Source: Perkinsus marinus ATCC 50983
Lineage: Eukaryota; Perkinsozoa; Perkinsida; Perkinsidae
Length of the DNA: 26,185 nt
Reading direction: 5' to 3'
NCBI RefSeq assembly: GCF_000006405.1
Contig: NW_003213425.1
Span: 37,546 to 63,730, forward strand
Shown here: piece by piece, positions 1 to 9,623 of the stretch
Layout of the letters: every line of letters begins with the position of its first letter
Position numbering within the stretch: the stretch's first letter is position 1
The notes under the pieces: generated by a model
The model's input: the letters and a program-made list of their open reading frames with translations, nothing else
Databases searched by the model: none
What the model was told of the DNA's origin: nothing
Position numbers and translations under genes: made by a program

Positions 1-14
1 TCTAGACTCTAGAA

Positions 15-38
15 TCGACCACCATTGGAGGTGGTCGA
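15..38. repeat. Short perfect hairpin
   Basis: A 9-nt arm (15-23) is the exact reverse complement of 30-38, with a 6-nt loop. No gene is attached to it. It is one of many short inverted repeats in the gene-free parts of this window. Confidence 0.7.
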
Positions 39-145
39 ATGAGGACCGCAGTACTGAGGTCCAGCAACCAAGTACCACTTACTAACGGGCGAGTAGGTAA
101 ACAGCCTACTGACAAGTACTGGTACTCGCTCATAGGTGGTCAACA

Positions 146-167
146 GTAACTACTAGTTACTAACTAA
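146..167. repeat. 22-bp T7-rcT8-T7 palindromic footprint (one mismatch)
   Basis: GTAACTA (146-152), a single C, then TAGTTAC (154-160), its exact reverse complement, then TAACTA, which repeats the last six bases of the first arm. The last base (167, A) does not fit the rule that it should complement the loop base. This is the first member of the 22-bp family described in the findings. Confidence 0.75.
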
Positions 168-180
168 TATGAAAAGAAGT

Positions 181-245
181 TAATCTAGCTCAGTAGGATA
201 AGTTAATAAATTGTGAACCGAGTGTCTCGGGTTCGAATCTTAGTC
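181..245 (+). repeat. tRNA-like fragment (decayed tRNA or SINE head)
   Basis: An A-box-like TAGCTCAGTAGG (187-198) and a B-box-like GGTTCGAATC (231-240) lie at roughly tRNA spacing. The acceptor and anticodon stems do not pair, so this is not a working tRNA. The B-box neighbourhood resembles the one at 10537-10572 (both contain TCTCGGGTTCGA followed by an AG and a TTTCG). That suggests either two relics of one tRNA or members of a tRNA-derived SINE family. Confidence 0.3.
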
Positions 246-374
246 GAGGTATATTTCGGAATTCAGGTATAGTCGAGGAAGTCGAGGTATATAATACGTT
301 GTTGTTGGCCTCAGGTTCCATCCCGGGGATCCTCATTTCTCACGTATTTTATTCGCCCATTCTGGAATCCTTGC

Positions 375-525
375 TGGAATCGATTTTAAATATCGTGTCT
401 ACTGAACGCGAGTCGGAATTGATTCTGGAAGCGCTTCCGAGATCGATTTTCAACTTTCAAAATCGTGTTTATTGAGCACGACTTCAGGAACGATTCCGAA
501 AATCGATTTTGAGAATCGATTCCAA
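375..525. repeat. Degenerate tandem repeat, roughly 65-bp unit
   Basis: Two imperfect copies share ATCGTGT-TA-TGA-C-CGA followed by GGAA and GATTC blocks, with TCGATTTT between them. The repeat runs into the first codons of the 509-1285 ORF, which makes the first ATG of that ORF doubtful. Confidence 0.5.
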
Positions 526-1285
526 CAACACTCGGAAAGTCAGAACGGGGAGTCAGAAGTTGAATATTTCAACAATCATATGCGCTTCGCTTCGCGATGC
601 ACGCATGCGCTTGTTGAGGTTGTCGTCTTTAATGAGTGATGGGCCGGTAGTTAACGAATACATGGGCCAGCTGTTGAGCAACACTTCCCTCCGGTCTCAA
701 CCATCGTGCGCAAAGCAAGAGCTGACAGATGACCAGCAGCTGTGTATCCTGGAGTTACGTACAAGATTGGTTGATGGTTTCGTATTGGGAGCCGAAGATC
801 GCGGCTATGAAATGTTCCGTAAAGTACCTGGGGTACCACAAGCTGGGTGCGATGGTTATCCTCTCTGTTTTATTTTACCAGAGTCTGTGAGAGAGTTGGG
901 AGAAGTTATGGAGATTGCGAGATCTCGTGGTGTGCCTCTAGTGATACGGCGAAATAACACAAAGGTGTTGAATGGTGATGGTGCTATCGTATGTGATTTA
1001 TCGGACCTATTCACCAATTATGATTTTGGTCAACAAGAGGGAGTTACCACCATTCTAATGGCAGAGATAGGACTTTCAGATGAGGAAATAAAAGATATCG
1101 CTGAGCATCGTGGCTTACACATCGGTAAAGTTATCATGATAGATGTTATGACAGTCGGAGGAAGGAGCCTGTCAGCTGATAATACAATGAATAGCGCCGT
1201 TTATTGGCAATATATTAATAGTGGTTGTAACCCTGTTCTGGAAGAGGGGATTGTCAGGGAGGTTTACTACTCATTATATCATTGA
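509..1285 (+). CDS. FAD-binding (PCMH/FAD_binding_4-like) domain fragment
   Basis: The ORF gives 258 residues from 509, but its first ~20 codons lie in a tandem repeat. The ATG at 632 (MSDGPVVNEYMG) is a more credible start and gives 217 residues. The middle reads LPESVRELGEVMEIARSRG then VPLVIRRNN and GAIVCDLSDLF. This is the pattern of the N-terminal FAD-binding domain of glycolate oxidase/D-lactate dehydrogenase-type flavoproteins (proline-serine-x-E start, helix, V-V-R, then DL). A TVGG-like motif (MTVGGRSL) follows about 75 residues later, as expected in this family. The substrate-binding half is missing: the frame stops at 1283 and no continuing exon was recognised. It is either a fragment or an exon of a split gene. 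The family call rests on pattern only. Confidence 0.45.
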   Translation: MRIDSNNTRKVRTGSQKLNISTIICASLRDARMRLLRLSSLMSDGPVVNEYMGQLLSNTSLRSQPSCAKQELTDDQQLCILELRTRLVDGFVLGAEDRGYEMFRKVPGVPQAGCDGYPLCFILPESVRELGEVMEIARSRGVPLVIRRNNTKVLNGDGAIVCDLSDLFTNYDFGQQEGVTTILMAEIGLSDEEIKDIAEHRGLHIGKVIMIDVMTVGGRSLSADNTMNSAVYWQYINSGCNPVLEEGIVREVYYSLYH

Positions 1286-3025
1286 GGACATTATAATGAA
1301 TTCCTCCGACTTGCTCAAGTGCAATCTACATTGGGAAGCAACTGGCTTCAAGCAAGATTCCAACATGTTGATTTAACCATTATCCTCGATAGTTATTTTC
1401 ACGGAGGTCATGAATTTGAATAGTATCGATTCAATAAGACTGTTGGTATTTGCCTGCATCCTAATGAAGTCATTCATTGCGTTGATTAGGCTAATTCAAT
1501 TAGCGCAGTACCTTCAAGTCACTTGTCAAGGTCAAGAGTCATAGTTTTATCCCGCCACCCTAGGCTCGTTTAAATGGCTGGCTCATATCTGTGATTCATA
1601 GACTATGAACATCATCACTCCGGTGGCATTCGGCAAGCTTTTTCGCATGTGCCACCATATTCAAAGTAAATAATAAAACAGATTTTACTATTGTACCACC
1701 ATTAGTAAAACTATGATATTGGTTCAGAAACTAAGTTAATTCCATGATATTTGATCAGTGGATCGAGCACTGATTCACCCACATTGAATCAATGGTAGTT
1801 TTGACAGCCTACAGTCTACTATCAATAGCATCGGAGGTGGATCGTAGGCTGTCAAATTTACCGTGTGAATGTTCCCAGCGCGCTACTCCAGCTGTCGCAT
1901 TCTTGTTTGCTGTGGCTTGTTCCTGCGGAGGTTTGTGAAGTTGATGCATCATTCCATGTGATGAAAGAATAATGATTCGTCTGGATGATCGCTTCAGCTG
2001 TTCTGTCATGTGAAACTAGGTTTTCTCTAAGCATCGTATTACGCAATCATATACGAATGAATTACGATAAAAAATTCAGAGGCACAGTTGTTCTCAAATC
2101 GCATCAAAAGTTCCTATTTTCTGCTTCTGCTTTGCAGCTGTTACTGAAATACCTCCCTAGCACCAAGGAGATCGTCCTCTTTTCATGAGCTTGCCGGTAC
2201 TGGCTTCTTGCCCAAACAGTGTCGGGTGAACATCCATGGTCTGCGATGATTTCCCACCCAATAATTCAGTGTTGCCTAGACCACTCCACTCGGTTCCATG
2301 ATTGTTGACCGCTTGTGGTGACAGTTTCTCGCGGTAGACTATCAGCTGAGTTGCGTCTTATAGCCGTTCAGTTTGAAGTTGACATTGTCAGCTCGGGCAA
2401 TACGCGAATGCGTTCTACGGCTTTGAGGCAGTTGAAATTGGGACAAAAAGTCATGTCAATCTAGGCAGTGGGAACTGATGCTCACCGAATTACTCGCTCT
2501 CCTCACCTTTCGAGCAGTATCAAGTTGATACTATCACTGAGCGACTCCTCGTTCGACCAACTCGAAAACTGAGTGGAGTCAACCGTAGGTGCAGTTTCGA
2601 TCCGAAATTGCACCTACGTTCTCTGTTCTGTTACAACAGTCAACTCAACATGAAGGGGAATCAAAGGTGCTTGAGTATACCGTAATACTATAGTATACTA
2701 CGTAATACTCAGGTCTCAGCATCATCATGCTCAAAACCAATATATGACAGAGCGCGTATACATTCTTTGACATCATCATTCTGTAACAGGAGAACATACC
2801 AGAGAATTTCGCAGCCAGGCTCGTCACCAGGGTAAAGTACACCGATTTGTACCATACTAATAGCAGTATAGATTCAAGACAGAACATTATTGGACTCGTA
2901 ACAGAAAACCGAATTGAAGCCTGGTGGGAAATATTATAGGTAATAATGAATCTTTTAGCTATATATTCAATGAATAATTGTTACGATGATAATGAAGTAG
3001 GTTTACCTTACGGTTCAACGAAACT
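1286..3025. other. Gene-free stretch with inverted repeats
   Basis: No convincing coding region was seen. The stretch holds a decayed 22-bp footprint at 1483-1504, a 13-bp inverted repeat at 1799-1811/1845-1857 (loop 33), and a footprint at 2517-2537 that lacks one base. It also holds a near-perfect hairpin at 2584-2618 (16-nt arms, 3-nt loop, one mismatch). Confidence 0.5.
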
Positions 3026-3173
3026 ATGAGCCTCGGGGGACACTTATGTGGACTTCAAATCGGGGGGGACTACCTCTGCAAATTTCGTGTCGCTCCTGCC
3101 GTCCTCATCCGGAACAAGACTAAAGTCGAAGACTGAAAGCCGTCTTTCCCGAGTTTAGTTGTGTCGTCGTTAG

Positions 3174-4010
3174 CTTGAACTTATTGGCACGATCGGGGCT
3201 ATTGGATCGGTGGTTTCAAACTCAAGGCTTAACAACGGGGAGGATGTCCTTGTTGATCTCTCCTCGAAGAAGGCCGAGAAAGCTGACTATCGCAGAATGT
3301 TCACCGCACTCGACGGCTTCGTCACGAAGCCTTCGTGGGTCGGACTGGCCGAAGCCACCTCGGGGTTCCAGACTTATCCTCTTTGGTGGAGTACGTGACT
3401 TTTGATATGAGCATATCCCTCCGTCAAGCTGCTAGACACTATACGCTCGCTAATAATATTGTAAAAATGGATTGATGTGATATTTCGACATGTGTCCATT
3501 GACGGTTAATTAAATACGGTACAACCCTCAGGTCTCGCAAGGCGATGATATTAGTAGCTTACAGGGACAGGCTTGAAAGCATCCGCTCGACGCATGATAA
3601 TTTTACATGTGGGCAAAATGAGTTCTGCGTCGTTATTCTCCTCCTCAGATCACTATGGGAGAGCTTAACATCTCCCATCCGATGTCCCTTTCAGTGTAGG
3701 CTCAATGGTGGCGTCCGTTTCTGAAGTCCCCCGGGAGTACCCCGCTTGTCGTGTCGTGACTGACGTTGTTGGCAATCCATCCACGCTTGGGTCAGTGAAG
3801 GCCCGACATCAAAGTTGGTTCACCACACGACAGTTGTTCAGTGCGGAAGACTTCAACCAGACTGCCTTTTGGCTCAAATCGGGGCCCTCTATCAACCATA
3901 CCAACACGGCGTATTGGGCAAAGCTCCACGTGGTACCCGAGACTGGGACGTGGGGTTTACCGTTAAGAGTGGCACTTTCAAAATCTCACACTACAGTGTG
4001 GACTGACTGA
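3174..4010 (+). CDS. Unrecognised protein, two exons
   Basis: Exon 1 (3174-3390, open at its 5' side after a stop at 3171) reads LELIGTIGAIGSVV, then LSSKKAEKADYRRMFTALDG, then ATSGFQTYPLWW. A donor GTACGT follows at 3391. An acceptor at 3699 (GTGTAG) restores the frame in phase 1 and gives exon 2 (3700-4010): SMVASVSEVPREY, then RQLFSAEDFNQTAFWLK, then AYWAKLHVVPETGTWG. The splice phase agrees on both sides. The final ~20 codons read more naturally in the next frame (SGTFKISHYSVD), so a frameshift near 3950 is possible. No start codon or family was recognised. A 22-bp palindromic footprint lies inside exon 1 at 3316-3337 and another at the stop codon (4002-4023), so the gene may be decaying. 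Confidence 0.45.
3316..3337. repeat. 22-bp palindromic footprint (exact)
   Basis: GCTTCGT (3316-3322), C, ACGAAGC (3324-3330), CTTCGT (3331-3336), then G. All 22 positions fit the rule; the target T is GCTTCGTG. It lies inside the coding-like exon at 3174-3390. Confidence 0.85.
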
Positions 4011-4023
4011 GTCAGTCTGACTT
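4002..4023. repeat. 22-bp palindromic footprint (one mismatch)
   Basis: ACTGACT, G, AGTCAGT, CTGACT, then T where C is expected. It overlaps the stop codon of the gene ending at 4010. Confidence 0.7.
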
Positions 4024-4310
4024 CCCTCAGAACTGCTGATGAGAAGCAACCAACGTAATTGAGTGCCTCAACTGGGAGCACTCAATTGCTCCCAAGTTTT
4101 AGAGTCCTGAGTTATCCACAGACGTTATCTGACGCCTGCGTGAAGTACTGAAATGATTCTGCTGTCATTATGTGGCCGTTTTGATGATAATTGATGATTG
4201 TGAGGAGCTTTCTTCCTTCGTTTTACCCTCTGTAATATATCCTTCCTCACGATTATTGCACATTTTCTCAGATGATGGAATTCATTGTGACTGCTACTGC
4301 TTTCTCTTCA

Positions 4311-4700
4311 GCCGAGTACTGCCAGGGGAGCTGTGATTCTACGGCGGCTTGTGCTACTTCCAAGTATGGGTCCTACTGCAAGGGCAATTGGATTTGTGTT
4401 TCGGTCTGTATCACAAAGGCGGCGGATATTGCTTCCAACCCACTGAGCCGGATACCTGTGATGATTACACCCTTGAGCCTGTCGCGTGCCCCGAGCCGAA
4501 GCCTTCATCCCAGTTTGCAACGGTCATACTTCATGCCACGACTCTGAGTGAGGCTCCTATAATAGGAGCAATAGGAGTCCTATTGCAAGACTTGGCAGGA
4601 TCCTCAGGTCTGTTTCGGTATCATCAGGAAGGGTGATGGCACTCTCTGCTTCGCTCCCACAGTCGAGGATTGCTATGGATTGCTATATTCTCACCATTGA
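4311..4700 (+). pseudogene. Cysteine-rich two-repeat protein, broken
   Basis: An acceptor-like CTTCAG ends at 4310, and the sequence then codes for two copies of a cysteine-rich unit. Unit 1: EYCQGSCDSTAACATS, KYGSYCKGN, then after a one-base frame change LDLCFGLYHKGGGYCFQP and TEPDTCDD. Unit 2: VCNGHTSCHDSE, then GSYCKTWQDPQVCFGIIRKG, then DGTLCFAPTVEDCYG, with a stop at 4698-4700. The shared core is GSYCK, CFG(L/I), K-G-D/G-G and CF-PT---C. Unit 2 carries a TGA before GSYC and a 23-bp palindromic insertion (4561-4583) inside the GSYC codons. If the insertion is ignored the unit reads straight through. A secreted or surface role would fit the cysteine pattern but is inference; the family was not identified. 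An alternative 5' end uses the ATG at 4272 (MMEFIVTATAFSS). Confidence 0.55.
4554..4584. repeat. Two-sided palindromic insertion in the cysteine-rich gene
   Basis: CTCCTAT (4554-4560) is followed by AATAGGAG, C, AATAGGAG and TCCTATT. With T = CTCCTATT this is the first 7 bases of T, rc(T), one base complementary to the base before T, rc(T) again, and the last 7 bases of T. It adds 23 bp to the codons for G-S-Y-C. It looks like the two half-products that are merged in the usual 22-bp form. Confidence 0.8.
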
Positions 4701-4825
4701 TGAGCTTTATTATTGCTACGTTCGCCCTTCCCGTGACCACTCTCTACCCGTGAATTCATAAGGACTGTCGGGGCCTATGGACTCAGATTATTCTCGAGTT
4801 AAAGATCAATGAAAGAATGTGTGTT

Positions 4826-4847
4826 AGTGTGTGACACACTGTGTGTC
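4826..4847. repeat. 22-bp palindromic footprint (exact, low complexity)
   Basis: AGTGTGT, G, ACACACT, GTGTGT, C. The GT repeat makes this one less informative than the others. Confidence 0.6.
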
Positions 4848-5304
4848 ATCATCCCAAGTTATTTCGAGTCACTAGAGGTTCCTAACTAACTTATTTATTT
4901 ATGAGCCGTGTTGGGCCGACGAGCCCCCTTGGCGATTCGTTTGGTGTTCATGATAGAATTTAGTGTCGATAGCTTCCATCTTCTGAATTTTATTCACCGA
5001 ATTGGATATTCTCGAATCTCAAGATGTATCTTAGGCAGCTCAATGTGTTTTCTATCGAGCTTGACATATGTGATACTGACCGAGTATCAGGATAGATGCA
5101 ATCGGAACTTCTGATTGCATCTTCGGTTCGGAAGGCGAGCTTGTTACTCTCTATGGATATCAACAAAGCTGCCTTGTGGGTAACTAGCCGCGACCCAGCC
5201 AATATGCTTCATTCAGCTGAGCTGAGCAGTTGTTTGGACTCCAAATAACTCCAAATTTCAAGGGTATGTCTCGACAGCGGTTAAAGATCGACCTGACTGT
5301 CACA

Positions 5305-5326
5305 GAGCTGTCACAGCTCAGCTGTG
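5305..5326. repeat. 22-bp palindromic footprint (exact)
   Basis: GAGCTGT (5305-5311), C, ACAGCTC (5313-5319), AGCTGT, G. The target T is GAGCTGTG. Confidence 0.85.
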
Positions 5327-5951
5327 GCATGATACTACGGCTTTGTTGCACTTCAGATATTTCTGTGTGCTGGTCATTGCTCGTGATCGTGATTGAAACT
5401 TCACAACCACATCAACAACAAGTTGCTGTCGTTGTCGTTGTTGTCAACAACGGGTCGCCAATCCGTGCAGTAGTTCATTATTTATGACCTCACTATCATT
5501 ATTACAACCTAACAAGAAGTGTGATGAATGAACGACATTTAATCTACAAAGATACCGGAATGCGAAATGCACTCGGAAATACCGTCCGAGTAGTGAGTCG
5601 CTCCCCGACATCCATTAGTACACAGATGAAAAATGATCTGACATGCACCGCTAATTGCGGTGCGAGCCCGCTTAGAACCGTTAATTTGTATTATCTGTAT
5701 GGCTAATGCTTGAAAGATGTCATGCGCGGAATTGCAATCTCCCGCGGAGACTCTCCCCAAACGCAACAACGTATTTATACAAACTTTGTATTGCAAAGTT
5801 AAGTCACTCGATTACATTCATAATACTGACTATCGTATGCGGCACTTGAATTAACAGATTCGTGAGTATCTGAGAAGCATTTGAATCTGAGGATTCTCGA
5901 AACTCAAAACTCGAGAGGGCTAGACAAACAACTACATAGAGCGAATCAAAG

Positions 5952-5973
5952 TCCAGCAGTGCTGGACCAGCAC
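5952..5973. repeat. 22-bp palindromic footprint (exact)
   Basis: TCCAGCA (5952-5958), G, TGCTGGA (5960-5966), CCAGCA, C. The target T is TCCAGCAC. Confidence 0.85.
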
Positions 5974-6708
5974 TCCCGCAGTACACATAGTATGATTTGT
6001 GTTGTGCAAGGAGCCACGGGCCTGCCTAATCTATCTTGTAATATCCCTCTCAGAACTTCGACCATGAAGTTGTCGCAAGTTTCAGCCTGGAAATGCACAG
6101 GATGGAGATGAATGACATCGTACGACACTATAAATGTAACAAATTTATGACGATATGTTGACATTCGACATGATGCTGGATACTGTGGCACCAATTCGGT
6201 GGCACATCATCCAACAGCCGGATGTTGTGGCTTGAACCATCCTCAAGACACCCGACCTACGTCCCCGAAGATTTCCCCCATTCTCCTTGAGAGCCACGAG
6301 TCGTAAATCGCAGATGCCGTTCTCGCTCTGTCGAAGCTGCACTTCGCGGAGTAGACTTAACTAAACCATATGGTTAGTGTAGATATACGATTAATCTCAC
6401 CCCCCTAATAACGAATAAGCACTCGTCCATGATCAATACAGCACTGTAAAGAGCGAGAGCCCAGTAGCAATCAAGGCAAGCGGCCTGACTCACGATGTGG
6501 TCACCTCATTGGAATATTCCACACACCCGTATCGTGAGCAAAACCATGAACAATCACACTCAGCCTCAGGAAGCTTATAAGCAGAGTTGCCGAAAAGACA
6601 ACAGCTTTCCTAATTGTGACGAGGTCGAAATCGGCTCCACCAGTGTTTCTCGCGGCAAAATGTACGACTAGAGTGTATATCAACCTCAAATCTTCTTGCC
6701 ACTTTCTG

Positions 6709-6730
6709 CTCCACACTGTGGAGTCCACAG
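6709..6730. repeat. 22-bp palindromic footprint (exact)
   Basis: CTCCACA (6709-6715), C, TGTGGAG (6717-6723), TCCACA, G. The target T is CTCCACAG. It lies just beyond the 3' end of the minus-strand gene at 6788-7429. Confidence 0.85.
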
Positions 6731-6787
6731 AATGACCATTCTTTCGCAATGACGTACTATGCTACCTGAGACAGCATAAGAAGAGCA

Positions 6788-7429
6788 TTACGCGGAAATT
6801 GGTTTTTCAAGAGTGCCAGGTTTACCGAGCTGTTCATCATCACTTGCGTCTGGAGTCCCAATGCGGTTGGTGCAGAGACATCCGCAATATACTCGACGCA
6901 TATACCCGCGAAATGTGAGCATAAGCGCGACGAAACAACCTATTGCAGCTGTGGTGAAGTTCGACACCTGCAAATACTAACTGCTACTCGAGAAGATATG
7001 ATATACACATACGCTAGTAACATGTAATACTCCCGTATCTCCCAAAGATCCCCACACATTGAGAGTCAAAATCACCCATGTTGAATCCTTCAGCCAGGCA
7101 TGTACCCAAAGCTGGCACCCCAACGCGTAGCTTAAACACCCGAATATCTGACCCAATTTCTGACTCGGAGTTTCGGAACACTGATATGCCCCTTTATATC
7201 CGATGAAGAAATCGAGCACCGCATTGTCGGCGTCTGGTGCTGTGCGTCGTACAGTATTATCTGATCAAGTGAACGCTCAACTAATATTGCATGAGCCGTT
7301 CGATCCACTGAAGTGAAGCGATGACCATTAGGCCTCGAGTACTCCAGTCGACTCAGTTGAAAGGTCTTGCTCACCTGTGCCAGTTGCTGGCCACAAAAGC
7401 CCCAGCCCAATAGGGTGTATCAGCCTCAT
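6788..7429 (-). CDS. Small multi-pass membrane protein, three exons
   Basis: The model has exon 1 7429-7375, exon 2 7260-7013 and exon 3 6967-6788. The introns are 114 and 45 nt, with donors GTGAGC and GTATGT, acceptors GATCAG and TTGCAG, and phases 1 and 0, all consistent. The product is 160 residues. It starts MRLIHPIGLGLLWPATGT, which resembles a signal peptide. Hydrophobic segments follow: LGQIFGCLSYALGCQLWVHA, STWVILTLNVWGSLG and FTTAAIGCFVALMLTF. A short cysteine cluster (YCGCLC) and a polar tail ending GTLEKPISA close it. The family is not known to me. Exon 2 faintly recalls CDP-alcohol phosphotransferases, but the catalytic aspartates are absent (see rejected items). No operon-like neighbours. 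Confidence 0.5.
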
Positions 7430-7991
7430 GAAAGTTTGTATTAAAAACTCCGTTCATAAGCTCATTGAGAAAAGAAGAATTGACGTCCCCTTCAACAGGA
7501 CGTGTTCGCCAAAGGACATCCTCCCGTTCGGCTGCTTACCTCGTACGTGAATCATAGCAATACCGCCAGCGACACTACATTTCATAGAAATGATTTCAAG
7601 AAAAAATTACAGTCAATTGACAATAGCTCAACAAATACACAGATTACTGTGAAAAATCGCTAATATCTCCAACAATCAATCTACCATACACATTCTTTCA
7701 TACTTGTCTTCAACCAATACACCTACAGCACGAACAGTAAGTATTTCTGAAAGAATCCCTGCTCTACATTCATCATATCGCACAAATTTTCAAATTTCAC
7801 TAGAATGATACAACGCTTTAGCCGTTTACACTGCCTAGCATCCAGAATAACACAACAGTGTTTTGAACAATATACAACAACTGTCTTTTCAACTTTATGC
7901 TTAGCAGCGAGTTTCCTTAGATCCCTAATAAGCTGAAGGCTTTAAGCCTCTCAGTACACACTCGTACCCATCTCCGAGTCGCTTAATGTAA

Positions 7992-8013
7992 CTCTCAAGT
8001 TGAGAGTCTCAAC
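7992..8013. repeat. 22-bp palindromic footprint (exact)
   Basis: CTCTCAA (7992-7998), G, TTGAGAG (8000-8006), TCTCAA, C. The target T is CTCTCAAC. Confidence 0.85.
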
Positions 8014-8302
8014 TATCCAATCCAACAATACCAAAATACACTGCGAAGTGCGCCGCCACTTACCGTTCAATCCCTTACTCAGACTTGATATTTAAACCTG
8101 ACACCCTTTTGGAGCTCTTTGGCAACCTTCATACGAGCAATAATGTGGCTCCTTCCGAGACACGTACTCGAATCACAACGTCGATAATGACGGTATGCTA
8201 ACTCTAAAGCAGCGATGACAGGTTACTTAGTCCATTCCGATACGTGGACTGTAACCTAGGATGCCTCAGTGAAGACATCCCCAATACAAAACAGCTACAT
8301 CG

Positions 8303-8324
8303 GCAAGGTGACCTTGCCAAGGTC
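8303..8324. repeat. 22-bp palindromic footprint (exact)
   Basis: GCAAGGT (8303-8309), G, ACCTTGC (8311-8317), CAAGGT, C. The target T is GCAAGGTC. Confidence 0.85.
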
Positions 8325-8397
8325 ACTGCAAGATTTAGACATGTGCAACATCCCGCGCGCGCAAATGATGAACATCAAGTGTATGTACCCGGAACCC

Positions 8398-8426
8398 TAC
8401 TACTACTACTACTACTACTACTACTA
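8398..8426. repeat. (TAC)n microsatellite
   Basis: About nine perfect TAC/CTA triplets in a row. They give a leucine run in an ORF (8244-8654) that is otherwise not protein-like. Confidence 0.9.
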
Positions 8427-8819
8427 AATAGTACGAAATCTTTTACTCATGTATGTTACAGGACATATGGTAACACGCATCTTACCCACCATCCGGGATC
8501 CGATAGACCCTCTAGGCAACATTATACGTACCCAATCGTCTATACCACAGAAATTACTCCATCTAGAACACGGCTAAAATGGGGAGTTTTTCGACGGTCG
8601 TCGGGTTGTGACTCACAACCTGACGTTATCCCAATGGCTAGGCTTGCGGGATAAAGGATAACAAGGATGGGCGCAAAGGATATGTTATCCTAGTTCATGG
8701 TTGTCGCCTCATCCCCGACCTTCACCACAGTGGGCGTAGACATTCTCCATATCCCATCCACGTCAGCTAGGTTACCACCCTAGTATGATATCCACTTCGC
8801 CTCATCCTCCCGATTAGGC

Positions 8820-9623
8820 CTATGATACATCCGCCTTATCTGCCATCATGCTATTATCTGAGCCCTGTTGCAACCCATAGGCGTCTCATGGCGATATTGA
8901 CTGGGCTCTGAACTCGATACGATGTAGGGGGAAGTTGAAAACTTGTTTGAGCTCATTACGATCGAATGAAAACTCATTTGAGCTCATAACGATCCAACGG
9001 AAACTCATTTTAGCTTATCGCGATTGGATCATGAGGATTCAATCGAACCGTTGAATAAGTGAAAATTAAGGAAAAAGGGATTATCTTACCAGGGTGTGAT
9101 ACGGAGGTCGATATTGTGGCTCTATTTCAAGCATCACAAAGTACGTGAAGTTGCCTTGGACGTAGGTTCCCAGACTTAACAAGTTCATAGCTCGGTTGGG
9201 GGAGTTAGGTGGAGACATAGTGAGAGCAGCAGATACAAAATCACCATCTTCTAGAGCAATCCCACACTCTTTCTGTAATTCCGCCTTGAACTCTGCGAGA
9301 AGGGGCCTGTGCGAGTCCACGATGATGTATTCATCTCCTAACGGGGTGCTAATGGGGCGTATAACCCAGGTGGCGTTGAAATCGTTGGGCGTCACGTGCT
9401 TACTGGTCTTACCAGACGGATAACATGCTGCCGAGATACTCACCAGAGTTGGTATGTGAGCTGATGTACGTATAGTGAAAGTGAAGCTGTGCTGTGGTAC
9501 TGACTGCAACTTGGAGTGACGAAAAGTTAATATTCTCGCCAGACTGGCCTCGACCGTGAGCACAGCTAAGGTACAAACCAACACCGTAAGAATGACAGAC
9601 ATAACCGAATAAAGCCTGCCCAA
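8820..9623 (-). CDS. Secreted protein, two exons, paralog of the gene at 19977-20842
   Basis: Exon 1 is 9623-9090 (178 codons) and exon 2 is 8864-8820 (14 codons plus stop). The 225-nt intron has donor GTAAGA and acceptor GCAACAG. The protein is 192 residues. A signal peptide is clear: MGRLYSVMSVILTVLVCTLA then VLTVEA. The mature part has no family I know. Its middle and C-terminal half (LGDEYIIVDSHRPLLAEFKA, ELQKECGIALEDGDFVSAAL) is almost identical to the paralog, while residues ~27-95 differ at about 40% of positions. The exon 2 reading frame and stop are conserved in both copies (GSDNSMMADK-DVS versus GSDNSMMADRVNGS), which supports the splice model. Conservation of the frame, with changes concentrated in one part, suggests an expressed protein under diversifying selection. 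Targeting to the host or cell surface would be inference. Confidence 0.7.
8937..9029. repeat. 31-bp intronic minisatellite, three units
   Basis: Three tandem 31-bp units start at 8937, 8968 and 8999, each of the form GAAAACTCATTTGAGCTCAT plus 11 bases. They lie in the intron of the A1 gene. A2 has five units (20094-20248), which accounts for its intron being exactly 62 nt longer. Confidence 0.9.

Larger units (their letters stand above)
4701..6780. other. Gene-poor stretch rich in short palindromes
   Basis: No protein was recognised. The stretch holds exact 22-bp footprints at 4826-4847 (low complexity), 5305-5326, 5952-5973 and 6709-6730. It also holds a degenerate long palindrome at 5095-5134 and a perfect 7-bp hairpin with a 5-nt loop at 5645-5663. 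ORFs at 5230-5487, 5539-5796 and 6501-6749 show no family signature. Confidence 0.5.
7430..8521. other. Gene-free stretch before copy A1
   Basis: No convincing gene was seen. The stretch contains exact footprints at 7992-8013 and 8303-8324, a 36-nt hairpin at about 8221-8256 (GGTTAC and TAGTCCA pairing with TGGACT and GTAACC), and the CTA microsatellite. Confidence 0.5.

Noticed and set aside
181-245. Functional tRNA gene
   Set aside because: A- and B-box matches are present, but the acceptor, anticodon and T stems do not pair.
1799-1857. 13-bp inverted repeat as the ends of a miniature transposon
   Set aside because: The enclosed segment is only 33 bp and no target duplication flanks it.
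7013-7260. Exon 2 of the small membrane protein as a CDP-alcohol phosphotransferase
   Set aside because: The order D--G--A then G resembles the family, but spacing is off by several residues and three of the four catalytic aspartates are absent. The likeness is too weak to name.
8244-8654. 136-codon plus-strand ORF
   Set aside because: It is held open by a (TAC)n microsatellite, has no family signature, and its second half is the A1 segment, which has no open counterpart in A2.
9196-9423. Plus-strand ORFs opposite the A1 and A2 secreted-protein genes
   Set aside because: They are antisense shadows. The minus frame has the signal peptide, splice sites and conserved stop.
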